Shown piece by piece: positions 25,368 to 34,685 of a stretch of DNA of 64,000 nt. Source of the DNA: an uncultured Bacteroidia bacterium (lineage in GTDB: Bacteria; Bacteroidota; Bacteroidia; Bacteroidales; UBA932). The stretch covers positions 122,045 to 186,044 of the forward strand of contig CADCJX010000006.1 in assembly GCA_902801885.1 (NCBI GenBank). Direction: 5' to 3'. Both the position numbers and the translations under genes were made by a program. The notes beneath the pieces were generated by a model, which was not told the DNA's origin, searched no databases, and saw only the letters and a list, made by a program, of their open reading frames with translations. Numbering within the stretch: position 1 is the stretch's first letter; every line of letters begins with the position of its first letter.

Positions 25368-26330
25368 ATGGGAAGAATCATCACTTTATTGAAGAACTGG
25401 ATGCTGCCAGTGGCGATCGTCACCGGAATCCTGCTGTGCCTGGCCGTGCATTTCTTCGCCGGTCCCGGCAGCAATGCCGAGCAAGATATCACGGGGATAG
25501 TCAAGGAACTGCAGCCTTTCCTGGTCGCCTTGATGCTCTTCCTTCAGTTCAACAAGATCTCCCCTTCCGATCTCAAGCTCAGAAGATGGCATCTCTGGAT
25601 CCTCTTGTTCCAGATCCTGACTTTCATCGCCCTTGCCCTGGTCACAACCGCCATACCTCACGGCAACACAAGGATTCTGATCGAATGCGCAATGCTCTGC
25701 TTCGTCTGTCCCACTGCAGCAGCGGCCGGAGTGATAACCGACAAATTGGGAGGAAGCCTCTCTGAGACCGTGACCTATGTAGTCCTGATCAATTTCTTTG
25801 CAGCTATTGTCATTCCTCTGGTCATCCCTATTGTACACCCTTCAGGGGAAAGCACTTTCTTCGTCAGGTTCGCCTCGATCTGCATGAGGGTTTTCCCTCT
25901 GCTGGTTTTCCCTCTGCTGGTCGCCTGGCTCATCCGTTACACCATGAAAAAGTTCCACGACTGGCTGGTACAGTTCGCCGGGTGGGCCTTCTATGTCTGG
26001 GGAGTTACTCTCTGCCTTTCGATCTACCTGGCTACAGGAGCACTGCTCAAGAGCGGAGTATCTGCATGGATGTTCCTCATGATCTGCATTGTCTCGCTGA
26101 TCTGCACGTTCATCCAGTTCAAGTTCGGAAGGAAGGTTGGAAGGACGATCAATGGTGACCCGATCACTGCAGGCCAAGCACTCGGCCAGAAGAATTCCGG
26201 ATTCCTTATCTGGCTGGGTTACTCATGGATGACCCCGGTGTCTTCAGTTGCCGGTGGCCTCTACAGCATCTGGCAGAACCTATTCAATGCCCTGGAGCTC
26301 TACAACCAGAGACATCAGAAACAAGGCTAA
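25368..26330 (+). CDS. BASS-type (bile acid:sodium symporter-like) transporter
   Basis: A 320-residue integral membrane protein with about nine or ten hydrophobic helices, for example LPVAIVTGILLCLAVHFF, LWILLFQILTFIALALV and WAFYVWGVTLCLSIYLATG. The segment ECAMLCFVCPTAAAAGVITD and the later GQALGQKNSGFLIWLGYSW resemble the crossover motifs of the BASS family, and Bacteroides carry a similar transporter. The substrate is unknown (organic anions or keto acids are typical). The start ATG at 25368 is preceded directly by AGGAG, an unusually good Shine-Dalgarno for this group, and a GATATTTG -7-like box lies at 25341-25348. Ends convergently with the TPR gene, overlapping four bases. Confidence 0.75.
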   Translation: MGRIITLLKNWMLPVAIVTGILLCLAVHFFAGPGSNAEQDITGIVKELQPFLVALMLFLQFNKISPSDLKLRRWHLWILLFQILTFIALALVTTAIPHGNTRILIECAMLCFVCPTAAAAGVITDKLGGSLSETVTYVVLINFFAAIVIPLVIPIVHPSGESTFFVRFASICMRVFPLLVFPLLVAWLIRYTMKKFHDWLVQFAGWAFYVWGVTLCLSIYLATGALLKSGVSAWMFLMICIVSLICTFIQFKFGRKVGRTINGDPITAGQALGQKNSGFLIWLGYSWMTPVSSVAGGLYSIWQNLFNALELYNQRHQKQG

Positions 26331-27253
26331 AGATTAGAAAGGCGGACCTGGGAAGCGGCCCTTTCTGTTTCATCCTCCGTGACCTTGATCAGCATGGGAA
26401 GATACTTCTTCTCCAGTTTCACATTCTTGTCATTGCGGGCCAGAAGAACACAGTTCTTGATGGTAGCGTAATCGTCCGGTTTTTTCTTGAGTACCTTGTT
26501 GTACATCTTGAGGGCATTCTTGCTGTCATGTTTGTACACAAGGTAGTAGGACCCGATGTTCGTCATATATTCATAGGAATCGGGATAATAGGAAAGCATC
26601 TTCTCGGAGAGTTCCTTGAAGGCTTCGTACGACGAGGGTGTGCCGATAAGGAAGAAAGAGTAGCAGCAATCCTGCATCAGGGAAGGGAACAGGTTCTTGT
26701 CAGATTCATATCCCGGATACTCCCATGCCGGATGGCTGTGCCCGTCGTAATCTATGATGGCTATCAAGCTGGAGAGAGCCATGTCGGGGCTGTCCTTCTC
26801 ATAGTCCAGCAGGGCCGAGATCTTGTAGAGCCGGAAATCCAGGCGGTTCTGGTTGAGTTCTATAGCCTTGTCGATAGCCTGCGTGGCAATCCCGAAAAGC
26901 TCGTCGTCATAGGTGTTGATCTGAAAATAGTTGACATCCTTACCGAGGGAATCTTTCAAGGAGATCGCCGGAGCTTTTCCAAGGTATCGGTTCCCATCCC
27001 TGACTTCATAGCTCTCGGTACGGCTCTTGGAAAGATAGTAGGAAAATTTTCCAAGAAGCATGTCAGTGTCTTCGGGATAGTCTTTCTCCCAATTCTTGAG
27101 GTGTGTTTCAATTCCTACCCCCTTGGGGCCGAGCTTCGACACCAGAAGATTATAGCGGTCGGAATAATCCTTCTGAGTGGGTTTGGTCTGGGCGGCTGCA
27201 GGCAGCAAGGCAGCGATTGCAGCAACGATCAATACTATTCTTTTCATTTTCAT
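26327..27253 (-). CDS. exported TPR-like protein of unknown function
   Basis: A 308-residue protein with a signal peptide (MKMKRIVLIVAAIAALLPAAAQ) and a helical, TPR-like body (YYPDSYEYMTNIGSYYLVY, NALKMYNKVLKKKPDDYA). No catalytic motifs are visible. The start ATG at 27253 overlaps the stop of the rRNA methyltransferase gene (ATGA); an internal Met two residues later at 27247 is equally plausible. It closes the pyrE strand and converges with the transporter gene. Confidence 0.75.
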   Translation of the reverse strand: MKMKRIVLIVAAIAALLPAAAQTKPTQKDYSDRYNLLVSKLGPKGVGIETHLKNWEKDYPEDTDMLLGKFSYYLSKSRTESYEVRDGNRYLGKAPAISLKDSLGKDVNYFQINTYDDELFGIATQAIDKAIELNQNRLDFRLYKISALLDYEKDSPDMALSSLIAIIDYDGHSHPAWEYPGYESDKNLFPSLMQDCCYSFFLIGTPSSYEAFKELSEKMLSYYPDSYEYMTNIGSYYLVYKHDSKNALKMYNKVLKKKPDDYATIKNCVLLARNDKNVKLEKKYLPMLIKVTEDETERAASQVRLSNL

Positions 27254-28743
27254 AAGTCGATTCTTATCCTTCTGTTCTGGGGATGGAGGTTGTTCCACCT
27301 CCGTCCGATATTCTTGACGAAGCCGAGAGGATGGCCCTCGTGGCAGACGATCAGGAACCCTTCGGGTTGTCCTTCAATGAATATGCCATCGCGGTGAAGG
27401 TACCTAAGGGAAGTTTCCCTGTCCAATTCAACCGCCGGATACCGATCCAATGGAGGGAATATGCTCAGTGCCCAGTCGGCAGAGGGCACAAGGTCCTTCC
27501 CTTTCATGACTCCTTTATCAAGGCCGCTTCGGAGCGGATGAAGGATCCCGGGATCCTGTCTTGTAGATCCTGACGGCGAAGTCTTCCCAATCACCGAGAC
27601 GAACTGGCCTTCCCCTTCAACGAAGCCGGGGACCAGAAGGCCGCCTGTCCGGGTCGGGATCACTCCCGGGAGGCCTGAATAGTTATATTCCTTGACCTCC
27701 GCTCCAAGTTCGGAGACAGTCCATTCAACGTTTGAGTCGTTTTCTGCTTCCTCGAAAGAGCAGGTCGAATAGACGAGAAGTCCTCCCGTCCTTAGGGCGG
27801 GCCATACGTCGGCAAGGATCCTTTTCTGTCTTGAGGCACAGAGATTGACGGCTTCGGGCGACCAGTCTTCGACTGCCTTGGGATCCTTGCGGAACATTCC
27901 TTCACCAGAACAAGGGACATCGGTGACGATAATGTCGAAGTAGCCCTCAAGCCTGGCGAAGGCCTTGGGGTCGCAACTGGTCACGATCACGTTGGGGTCG
28001 CCCCAGACTGCTACGTTGTCGCAGAGGACAGAAGCCCTCTGGCGCATCACTTCATTGGCTACCAGTTGGAAGCCATCGCCGAAGCGTTCCCTGAGCGAGG
28101 CTGCAAGGTCGGTTGTCTTTCCTCCGGGAGCTGCGCAGAGGTCAAGTACCCTGACGGGACGGCCAAGGCCTTCGAACCGGTCAAGATGCTCCCGTACCAT
28201 GTGGCCGACAACCATGGCGGATGAATCCTGCACATAATAGCACCCGGCGTGGAACAGAGGATCCATCACGAACCGTGGCCTCTCCCCCAGCATCACCCCG
28301 TACCTGTTCCAAGGGACCTCACGATAGCCTGACCATGGTTGATCCTTTCCTGAAGGCAACGGTTGTTCCGGACAGCCGTCCGTGCCCGGCCGAGTCCATC
28401 CTCGCTCCGCTGCGGCTGAGTACGGCCTAAGCCCGGCGGCTGCTCCGGAAGGTTCAGGCCCTTCGGTCATGGAGGCAGTGGCCAACGAGGACAATGCCAC
28501 CCTCGGCACTAGAGGGGGGACCGGAGCGGAACGAAGTGGAGCGAGCGGTGGGGCCGAGCGCAGCGAGGCGTCCGAGTGGTCACTGCTTCCATGACCACAT
28601 GTATCGAAGTTTACCTTGAACGGGTTGAGACGGATAGAGACTGAAGGTGGAAGGGAAAAGGCGGGGAAGGCGGCACGGGCGCGTTCCGGCCCGACCGCAC
28701 GGGACAAAATGTCCATCAGCACCCCGTCATCCAACCCCAGCAT
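27250..28743 (-). CDS. RsmF/RsmB-like rRNA cytosine-C5 methyltransferase with inserted repeat
   Basis: A 497-residue NOL1/NOP2/Sun-family RNA m5C methyltransferase. The N-terminal LPPSVSIRLNPFK leads, after an abnormal insertion, into DPLFHAGCYYVQDSSAM, the SAM-binding VLDLCAAPGGKTTDLA, the catalytic motif IVTDVPCSGEGMFRKDP and YSTCSFEEAENDSNVE (second cysteine), then an RsmF-like C-terminal domain. Relatives I recall have about 20 residues between the RLNPFK segment and VPWNRYGVML; here there are about 100, rich in Ser, Pro, Ala and Arg, of which residues 50-93 are encoded by the repeat at 28465-28596 and about 98-126 by a second hairpin. The start lies one base after the SRPBCC stop (TAGGATG). 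Confidence 0.92.
   Translation of the reverse strand: MLGLDDGVLMDILSRAVGPERARAAFPAFSLPPSVSIRLNPFKVNFDTCGHGSSDHSDASLRSAPPLAPLRSAPVPPLVPRVALSSLATASMTEGPEPSGAAAGLRPYSAAAERGWTRPGTDGCPEQPLPSGKDQPWSGYREVPWNRYGVMLGERPRFVMDPLFHAGCYYVQDSSAMVVGHMVREHLDRFEGLGRPVRVLDLCAAPGGKTTDLAASLRERFGDGFQLVANEVMRQRASVLCDNVAVWGDPNVIVTSCDPKAFARLEGYFDIIVTDVPCSGEGMFRKDPKAVEDWSPEAVNLCASRQKRILADVWPALRTGGLLVYSTCSFEEAENDSNVEWTVSELGAEVKEYNYSGLPGVIPTRTGGLLVPGFVEGEGQFVSVIGKTSPSGSTRQDPGILHPLRSGLDKGVMKGKDLVPSADWALSIFPPLDRYPAVELDRETSLRYLHRDGIFIEGQPEGFLIVCHEGHPLGFVKNIGRRWNNLHPQNRRIRIDL
28366..28450. repeat. second inverted-repeat element inside the rsmF-like gene
   Basis: TTCCGGACAGCCG at 28366-28378 pairs with CGGCTGCTCCGGAA at 28437-28450 (one extra base), closing a core of about 58 bases. 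It encodes roughly residues 98-126 of the methyltransferase, again in the loop that is short in relatives. It sits 14 bases from the larger element at 28465-28596. Relationship to that element is uncertain; the core contains a similar CGC/GAG-rich text on the opposite strand. Confidence 0.55.
28465..28596 (+). repeat. in-frame palindromic repeat element, copy A (in rsmF-like gene)
   Basis: A 132-base element (44 codons) with 19-base inverted arms: GGTCATGGAGGCAGTGGCC at 28465-28483 and GGTCACTGCTTCCATGACC at 28578-28596, pairing at 17 of 19 positions plus two G-T wobbles on the plus strand. The core from GCCACCCTCGGCAC to GCGAGGCG is about 92 percent identical to copy B in ispH. The host gene reads it on the minus strand as residues 50-93, including SDASLRSAPP. 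It is oriented here by similarity to copies B and C. Confidence 0.85.
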
Positions 28744-28744
28744 C

Positions 28745-29227
28745 CTACTGCCCCTGTCTCCTGGCAAGCTCCTCCTGCATCCTCCGCATGGTCTCCTCGT
28801 CGATACCCTCCGGCATCCTGCCCTCGGAGACTGACACAAGACCATCCACGACCTTGTCAAGAGCCTCACGGATCTTTCCGGAAAGCATCATCTTCATCAT
28901 GAGGTTGAGGTCGGCATGGAACTCGATGTGGAAATCCGTCTTGTTAGGTTCAGAAGGGGCGGCATCGAAATGCAATGAGCCGCCGAAACTGAACGGAGCC
29001 CCGCTGTCTATGAATTCTATCCTTGAATACGGTACCCGGTCCTTGACCATGATGCCGATCTTGAATCCCTGGACCGTGGCAGTTATGGTATCGTAGTCTG
29101 CCACGACGTCCTGCCTTTTGTCCTCAGGAAGCATCTGAACGAAATTCCTCATGTCCACGAAGGCCATGTAGAGTTCGAACGGCGACTTGGACACAAGTCC
29201 GTGCTTGCTTGTTATCTCTGTTGACAT
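28745..29227 (-). CDS. SRPBCC (START-like) family protein
   Basis: A 160-residue small protein of the helix-grip/SRPBCC type: it begins MSTEITSKHGLVSKSPFELY, with a membrane/ligand-cavity-like beta region (GFKIGIMVKDRVPYSRIEF) and a C-terminal amphipathic helix (MMKMMLSGKIREALDKVVDG). Bacteroidota carry such a gene next to pyrE; function and ligand are unknown. The start at 29227 is inside the end of pyrE (12-base overlap), so it is translationally linked to pyrE upstream and to the rRNA methyltransferase one base downstream. Confidence 0.82.
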   Translation of the reverse strand: MSTEITSKHGLVSKSPFELYMAFVDMRNFVQMLPEDKRQDVVADYDTITATVQGFKIGIMVKDRVPYSRIEFIDSGAPFSFGGSLHFDAAPSEPNKTDFHIEFHADLNLMMKMMLSGKIREALDKVVDGLVSVSEGRMPEGIDEETMRRMQEELARRQGQ

Positions 29228-29238
29228 ATTCCTTGATC

Positions 29239-29871
29239 TTATCTGTTCCATGTTGACGGATTCTCACGCCAGCGGCCAAGCACTTCGGCATCATCCGGCT
29301 TGATGTACCCTGATGCCGCGGCTTCCTGGATGAGGGCTCCGTAGTTTGACAAGGTGGTCAGGGAGACCCCCTTGGCGGCGAAAGCTTCTTCCGCGACCCC
29401 GAATCCGTAGGTGAATACGGCCACCATGCCGAGCACCTCGGCTCCGGCAGCCCTGAGGGCATCAACCGCTGCCAGGCTGCTCATTCCCGTGGACACAAGG
29501 TCCTCGATCACAACCACCTTAGCCCCCTCGGGGAGAGTCCCCTCGATCTGCGACTGGGTCCCGTGATCCTTCGGCTTGGGACGGACATAGACGAAAGGCT
29601 TGCCCATCCTGTCAGCGGCGAGTACGCCATGGGCTATCGCCCCGGTAGCCACTCCGGCCACGACCTCTGCATCAGGATAAAGCTCGGAAGCCTTCTCCGC
29701 CAGAGACTCCGCCACGAATGACCGGAGTGCAGGATCGGAGAATATCCGTCGGTTGTCGCAATAGATGGGTGAATGCCAGCCGGACGCCCAGGTGAAGGGT
29801 TCATCAGGCCTGAGGAGTACGGCTCCGATGCGCAGCAGGCCCGCTGCCAGTTTTCTCTCAATGGAATCCAT
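29239..29871 (-). CDS. pyrE: orotate phosphoribosyltransferase
   Basis: A 210-residue type I phosphoribosyltransferase that converts orotate and PRPP to OMP in pyrimidine synthesis. It shows FTWASGWHSPIYCDNRRIF, AGVATGAIAHGV, the flexible loop YVRPKPKDHGTQSQIEG and the PRPP-binding VVVIEDLVSTGMSSL. First gene of a minus-strand unit with the SRPBCC protein and rRNA methyltransferase, divergent from a NUDIX gene, an arrangement familiar from Bacteroides. A TATATTTG box on the minus strand at 29911-29918 is a likely -7 element. Confidence 0.96.
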   Translation of the reverse strand: MDSIERKLAAGLLRIGAVLLRPDEPFTWASGWHSPIYCDNRRIFSDPALRSFVAESLAEKASELYPDAEVVAGVATGAIAHGVLAADRMGKPFVYVRPKPKDHGTQSQIEGTLPEGAKVVVIEDLVSTGMSSLAAVDALRAAGAEVLGMVAVFTYGFGVAEEAFAAKGVSLTTLSNYGALIQEAAASGYIKPDDAEVLGRWRENPSTWNR

Positions 29872-29890
29872 GTTCTTTCAAATGATTTGC

Positions 29891-29918
29891 TAAATTTGCA
29901 GCCTAGCTTACAAATATA
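29891..29918. promoter_or_regulatory. facing -7 boxes between pyrE and the NUDIX gene
   Basis: TAAATTTG on the plus strand (29891-29898) and TATATTTG on the minus strand (29911-29918) both match TAnnTTTG and point toward each other across 12 bases. If both are used, the two start sites would nearly coincide. No clear -33 element was found for either. Confidence 0.45.
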
Positions 29919-29937
29919 GCAATTTTATACCTCAAGA

Positions 29938-30548
29938 TGCACAAGATCTACCTTGAAAAGAGATGTATCCTGATCTGCCCGCCCGATGATCCGGCCCTTT
30001 CCGACCCCAATTCGATCGAGCTGCATCTGGGAACGGCTCCTGACATCGCCTCTATCGTGGATATGTTCGAGACTTCAGCATCCCTTTCTAGGGTGTATAT
30101 TCCGACTGATGACATCGAGGAAACTTACCACGGCTTCTGCGCACAGTTCAAGGAGGTGAATGCCGCGGGAGGGTTAGTGTCCAACCGCAGGGGCGACGTA
30201 CTGCTGATCAGGAGGAACGACCTCTGGGATCTTCCGAAAGGGCATCAGGAACAGGGGGAGGACATCAGCGTCACCGCCCTGCGAGAGGTGCAGGAAGAGA
30301 CCGGAGTCCTGAACCTCGAACTCAAGGGACTGATCTGCATCACCGACCACTGCTACCGCCGCGACGGCATCTGGCACCTCAAGCATACATGGTGGTACGA
30401 CATGCTATACATGGATCCGGTGGACCTCACGCCCCAGCGGGAAGAGGACATCACAAAGGCGGCCTGGGTTGCCCGCTCAGGTCTCTCGCCCTATCTAAAG
30501 AACACCTATCCCTCGATCGTAGAGGTCTTCCGTGAGGCAAGGGGATAA
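29938..30548 (+). CDS. NUDIX hydrolase
   Basis: A 203-residue NUDIX protein. The complete Nudix box is present at about residues 101-122: Gly, five residues, Glu (in GHQEQGE), seven residues, then REVQEETGV, giving the metal-binding REUXEEXG pattern. The N-terminal 75 residues (start MHKIYLEKRCILICPP) form an extra domain seen in Bacteroidota homologues next to pyrE. It presumably hydrolyses a nucleoside diphosphate derivative; the substrate is unknown. Confidence 0.92.
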
Positions 30549-30613
30549 TCTTCCAGGCATGATGAAACATTTTTCCGGGAAGAACCGTATATTAAAGGTA
30601 TCGGAATAATTAT

Positions 30614-31663
30614 ATGAAACTTTCTCAATTCCAATTCCTCCTTCCGAAGGAGCGCGTGGCCCAGGAGCCTACAAGGTGGCGCGACGAATGCAAACTCATG
30701 GTTGTCCATAAGGACACAGGCGAGATCGAGCACAGGATTTTCAAGGACATCATCGATTATTTCGGAAAGGGCGACACCTTCGTGTTCAATGACACTAAGG
30801 TTTTCCCCGCAAGGCTTTACGGCAAGAAGGAAAAGACCGGAGCAGACATCATGGTGTTCCTCCTGAGGGAGCTCAACCGCGAGCAGCATCTCTGGGACGT
30901 AATCGTGGATCCTGCAAGGAAGATAAGGATTGGCAACAAACTCTATTTCGGTGACGACCAGAGCCTCGTAGCTGAGGTGATCGATAACACCACCTCAAGG
31001 GGACGTACCCTGCGATTCCTCTATGACGGTCCTTACGAGGACTTCAAGCAGTCACTCTTCAGCCTCGGCGAACTGCCCGTGCCGAAGTGGGTAAAGAACA
31101 AGGTAACCCCTGAGGATAACGAGAACTACCAGACGATCTTCGCAAAGAACGAAGGCGCCGTGGCAGTGCCGGCAGCCGGAACCCATTTCAGCCGTGAACT
31201 CTTCAACCGAATGATCCTCAAGGACATTGAGAAGGCTTTCATCACAGTCCACATGGGTATAGGTCAGTTCCGCAGGGTTGACGTGGAGGACCTCTCGAAG
31301 CACAGGATGGACTCTGAAAGGATCATCATCCAGCCTGAGGCATGCGAGATCATCAACAAGGCCAAGAATTCAGGCCACAAGGTGGTCGCCATCGGAACCA
31401 CGGTTGTCCGCGGACTTGAGACCTATGTGACTACTACACACGAAGTCAAGCCCTACGACGGATGGACCAACAAGTTCATCTTCCCTCCCTACGATTTTTC
31501 CGTCCCTGACGCCATCGTCTCCGGATTCCATCTTCCGGAATCAACCATGCTCATGGCAGTGGCCGCGTTCGGAGGATTCGACAATGTCATGAATGCCTAC
31601 AAGGTCGCACTCGACAGTGACTACCGGTTCGGACCCTATGGCGATGCGATGCTCGTAATCTAA
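30614..31663 (+). CDS. queA: S-adenosylmethionine:tRNA ribosyltransferase-isomerase
   Basis: A 349-residue QueA, which adds the ribosyl part of S-adenosylmethionine to 7-aminomethyl-7-deazaguanine in tRNA to form epoxyqueuosine. Characteristic segments are [71 protein letters not shown] and [12 protein letters not shown]. It is separated from the NUDIX gene by 65 bases and from dprA by 30, so it may have its own promoter (TATATTAAAG lies at about 30588-30597). Confidence 0.95.
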   Translation: MKLSQFQFLLPKERVAQEPTRWRDECKLMVVHKDTGEIEHRIFKDIIDYFGKGDTFVFNDTKVFPARLYGKKEKTGADIMVFLLRELNREQHLWDVIVDPARKIRIGNKLYFGDDQSLVAEVIDNTTSRGRTLRFLYDGPYEDFKQSLFSLGELPVPKWVKNKVTPEDNENYQTIFAKNEGAVAVPAAGTHFSRELFNRMILKDIEKAFITVHMGIGQFRRVDVEDLSKHRMDSERIIIQPEACEIINKAKNSGHKVVAIGTTVVRGLETYVTTTHEVKPYDGWTNKFIFPPYDFSVPDAIVSGFHLPESTMLMAVAAFGGFDNVMNAYKVALDSDYRFGPYGDAMLVI

Positions 31664-31693
31664 ACTTCAATCTAAACCAACTTATTATGGAAT

Positions 31694-32863
31694 ATGGAAA
31701 ACTTCAACGACGAGAAAGTGTGCCTGTGCGCACTCAACCGGATCTTCGGGTTCGAGCCGAAGATCGGACGGATGCTGGTGGAAGCCTTCGGCGGTGCGGC
31801 CGAAGTCTTCCGTCAAACCAGTAAGGATATTTCTGAAGCCCTAGGGGCATATTCAAGGACCAGATACGCTTCGGCAATCACCGTGAGTGCCTGTGAGTCT
31901 GCAGCCATGGAGCTTGAAAAGCTCGATGGCGAAGGATGCACGTTCATGGGCATGGGTGAACCAGGCTACCCGTCCCTGCTCCTCGAATGCGAGGATCCTC
32001 CCCTTGGACTCTATTTCAAAGGTTCTTCACTTCCTGAACATGTTTTCGACCTGAGGCCGCAGGTGGCGATAGTCGGGACAAGGAGCATGTCCTACTATGG
32101 CAGGGACTGGTGCCGCCTGATGGTCGAAGCGATGTCCAAAGCAAAGGTCAAACCATTGATCGTGAGCGGCCTGGCAATAGGTATCGATGCAACCGCCCAT
32201 AAAGCGGCACTCGACTTCGGACTCCCCACCGTCGCTGTGATGGCCACCGGGATCGACCTGATCTATCCACCCAGGAACAACAGGCTTGGTGAAAGGATAG
32301 CCTCTACCGAAGGCTGTGCCCTTATCACGGATTATCCCCCGGGGACCGAGGCTGTCAGGATCAATTTCCTCCGCAGGAACAGGATCATCGCAGGGATCTG
32401 CAAGGCTACCATCCTGGCAGAGTCCAAGATCAAGGGAGGAGGAATGATGACGGCCAGGCTGGCCGGTTCTTACGACAGAGACGTATTTGCCCTCCCAGGA
32501 AGGGTGGACGATCCTCTCTCCCAGGGCTGCAACCTATTGATAAAAGAGAATATAGCCGCACCGATAGGAAACCTTTCCGACCTTGTCTCCAAGCTCGGGC
32601 TCGGAGACTCCGGCATCCGGCGGAAAGAAGACTTCAGGGCAGCGGTCGCAGAATGCTATTCGCAGATTCCGGATGAGGAGAGGGAAGACCTGCTGAAGGC
32701 GGCCATGAAGATAAAGAGCCGCAGAGGAATCGCCGTGGACGAGCTGTGCTCATCCCTGGGCTGGGCCTATAGCAAGGCTAGCAGGATCATAACCACCCTA
32801 GAGTGTGACGGATTAATCTCCGTAGACCTGCTTCAACATTGTTCCCCGAGATTGGACAAGTAA
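31694..32863 (+). CDS. dprA: DNA processing protein DprA
   Basis: A 389-residue DprA, which loads RecA on incoming single-stranded DNA during natural transformation and protects it. An N-terminal SAM-like helical region is followed by the Rossmann domain with VAIVGTRSMSYYGRDW, IVSGLAIGIDATAHKAAL, NNRLGERI, NFLRRNRIIAGI and FALPGRVDDPLSQGCN, then a C-terminal winged-helix region (RRGIAVDELCSSLGWAYSKA). Intact and of normal length. Its end is followed within about 25 bases by tatD. Confidence 0.95.
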   Translation: MENFNDEKVCLCALNRIFGFEPKIGRMLVEAFGGAAEVFRQTSKDISEALGAYSRTRYASAITVSACESAAMELEKLDGEGCTFMGMGEPGYPSLLLECEDPPLGLYFKGSSLPEHVFDLRPQVAIVGTRSMSYYGRDWCRLMVEAMSKAKVKPLIVSGLAIGIDATAHKAALDFGLPTVAVMATGIDLIYPPRNNRLGERIASTEGCALITDYPPGTEAVRINFLRRNRIIAGICKATILAESKIKGGGMMTARLAGSYDRDVFALPGRVDDPLSQGCNLLIKENIAAPIGNLSDLVSKLGLGDSGIRRKEDFRAAVAECYSQIPDEEREDLLKAAMKIKSRRGIAVDELCSSLGWAYSKASRIITTLECDGLISVDLLQHCSPRLDK

Positions 32864-32884
32864 TCGGGAAAATGAGTATCTTTG
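32852..32884 (+). promoter_or_regulatory. promoter for tatD-ansA, nearly leaderless
   Basis: TTGG at 32852-32855 and TATCTTTG at 32877-32884 fit a Bacteroidota promoter with a 21-base spacer. The preferred tatD ATG begins at 32890, only five bases after the -7 box, so the transcript would start at or next to the start codon. Confidence 0.6.
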
Positions 32885-32889
32885 AAGAC

Positions 32890-33651
32890 ATGTTCTTCAT
32901 TGACACCCATTGTCACATCTCTGACGAGGCATTTTCCTGCGAGGAGGATGCCTATATCTCCCGTGCACTTGAAGCAGGCGTGGGCATGATGCTCCAGCCG
33001 GACGTAGACAGCTCTGAAAGGGACGCCATGTTCGCCCTTACGGACCGCTATCCCGAAGTCCTTCGACCCATGCTCGGGCTGTACCCGGGATCCGTGGACG
33101 GTAACTGGAGAGACGAAATCGACAGGATGCTTGAATATTCCGACCGCCCTGTAGTTGCAATAGGCGAGATCGGACTGGACTACCATGAGGGCCGCGAATT
33201 CGAGAAAGAGCAGAAAGAAGCCCTCAGATGGCAGTTCGAATACGCCAAGAGCAAGGGTCTGCCGGTGAACATCCATCTCAGGGATGCCATGGGCGACTTC
33301 CTGGATGTCGTGCGCGAACACCCCGGCCTTCGTGGGAACATGCACGCCTACAGCGGAAGCTATGAGAGTTTCCTGGAACTCCAGAGACTCGGGGACTGGT
33401 ACATCGGTGTCGGAGGCGTGGTAACATTCAAGAACGCTTCACTCGCCGAAGTAGTGAAGAAGGTTCCTCTTGAAAGGATTGTCCTCGAGACCGACGCTCC
33501 CTACCTCACCCCGGTTCCCTACCGGGGAAAGAGAAACGAGAGCTCATACATCCCGATAATCGCCGCAAAGGTGGCGGAACTCAAAGGCATCTCCGTCGAG
33601 GAGGTCGCAGAAACAACTACGAACAACGCTAAAAATCTTTTCGGAATATGA
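32890..33651 (+). CDS. TatD family metal-dependent DNase
   Basis: A 253-residue TatD-type hydrolase. The metal-binding motif FIDTHCHI opens the protein, followed by GEIGLDYHEG, NIHLRDA, MHAYSGS and the ETDAPYLTP motif. The family acts as 3'-5' exonuclease or metal-dependent hydrolase in DNA quality control. An upstream in-frame ATG at 32872 would add six residues across the apparent -7 box, so 32890 is preferred. Its stop overlaps the ansA start (ATGA). Confidence 0.92.
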   Translation: MFFIDTHCHISDEAFSCEEDAYISRALEAGVGMMLQPDVDSSERDAMFALTDRYPEVLRPMLGLYPGSVDGNWRDEIDRMLEYSDRPVVAIGEIGLDYHEGREFEKEQKEALRWQFEYAKSKGLPVNIHLRDAMGDFLDVVREHPGLRGNMHAYSGSYESFLELQRLGDWYIGVGGVVTFKNASLAEVVKKVPLERIVLETDAPYLTPVPYRGKRNESSYIPIIAAKVAELKGISVEEVAETTTNNAKNLFGI

Positions 33652-34682
33652 CAGGCTCCTCAATTCTGATGATCTACACCGGTGGCACCATCGGCATGAA
33701 ACAGGATCCCAAGGACCAAACCCTGAAGCCATTCGACTTCAGCCAGATCCTCGAGGAAGTACCCGAGTTGGGCAAATATGCCCTCAATATCGATTCCTAC
33801 ACCTTCAATCCACTTATCGACTCTTCCGACGTGGAGCCGTCGCTATGGCAATCGCTGGCGACCCTCATAAAGGACCGATATGATGAGTACGACGGATTCG
33901 TGGTCCTTCACGGAACCGACACGATGGCATATTCAGCTTCCGCACTGAGTTTCATGCTGGACAACCTCACGAAGCCGGTGATCTTCACCGGAAGCCAGCT
34001 TCCCATCGGTGTACCAAGGACGGATGGGAAGGAAAACCTCATTTCTGCCGTGGAGATTGCTGCAGCTAAAGACGAGGATGGTCATTCCCTGGTTCCGGAA
34101 GTCTGCATATTCTTTGATTCCCAACTCCTCAGGGGCAACAGGTGCACAAAGGTCAGCTCAGAGGAATTCCGAGCCTTCCGCTCGCCTAACTACCCTGCCC
34201 TCGCCGAAGCCGGGATCAACATCAGATACAACCGCAAGGCGATTGCCGAACCACAGGACTGGTCAGCCCCGATCCGTATTTCAACAAACCTGGACACCAG
34301 GGTGTCGATCCTCAAGGTCCACCCTGGGATCACTCCGCAGGTGATGAGGTACTTCCTTTGCGGAGACGGGACAAGGGCAGTCATCCTCGAAACCTACGGT
34401 TCCGGGAACGCTCCTTCAAGCCAGTGGTTCCTGGACATTGTGAGGGAGGCTGCAGCCATGGGCAAGGTTCTGATGAATGTCACCCAATGCCTTTCAGGTT
34501 CCGTGGATATGGACCTCTACGCCACTGGAAAGGCTCTGGAAAAGATAGGCGTGGTCTCCGGCAGGGACATAACGACGGAAAGCGCGCTGGCAAAGCTGTT
34601 CTGCCTGATGGGGGACAGCAAGGACAACGAATGGGTAAAGAACCGGCTCGGGGACAATCTTAAAGGAGAAATTTCAAAGTAA
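33648..34682 (+). CDS. ansA: type I L-asparaginase
   Basis: A 344-residue cytoplasmic asparaginase that hydrolyses asparagine to aspartate and ammonia. The first nucleophile motif IYTGGTIGMKQ and the second motif VVLHGTDTMAYSASAL are both intact, and IFTGSQLPIG and ILETYGSGNAP follow the type I pattern. No signal peptide. Translationally coupled to tatD by an ATGA overlap. Confidence 0.94.
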   Translation: MTGSSILMIYTGGTIGMKQDPKDQTLKPFDFSQILEEVPELGKYALNIDSYTFNPLIDSSDVEPSLWQSLATLIKDRYDEYDGFVVLHGTDTMAYSASALSFMLDNLTKPVIFTGSQLPIGVPRTDGKENLISAVEIAAAKDEDGHSLVPEVCIFFDSQLLRGNRCTKVSSEEFRAFRSPNYPALAEAGINIRYNRKAIAEPQDWSAPIRISTNLDTRVSILKVHPGITPQVMRYFLCGDGTRAVILETYGSGNAPSSQWFLDIVREAAAMGKVLMNVTQCLSGSVDMDLYATGKALEKIGVVSGRDITTESALAKLFCLMGDSKDNEWVKNRLGDNLKGEISK

Positions 34683-34685
34683 CCC

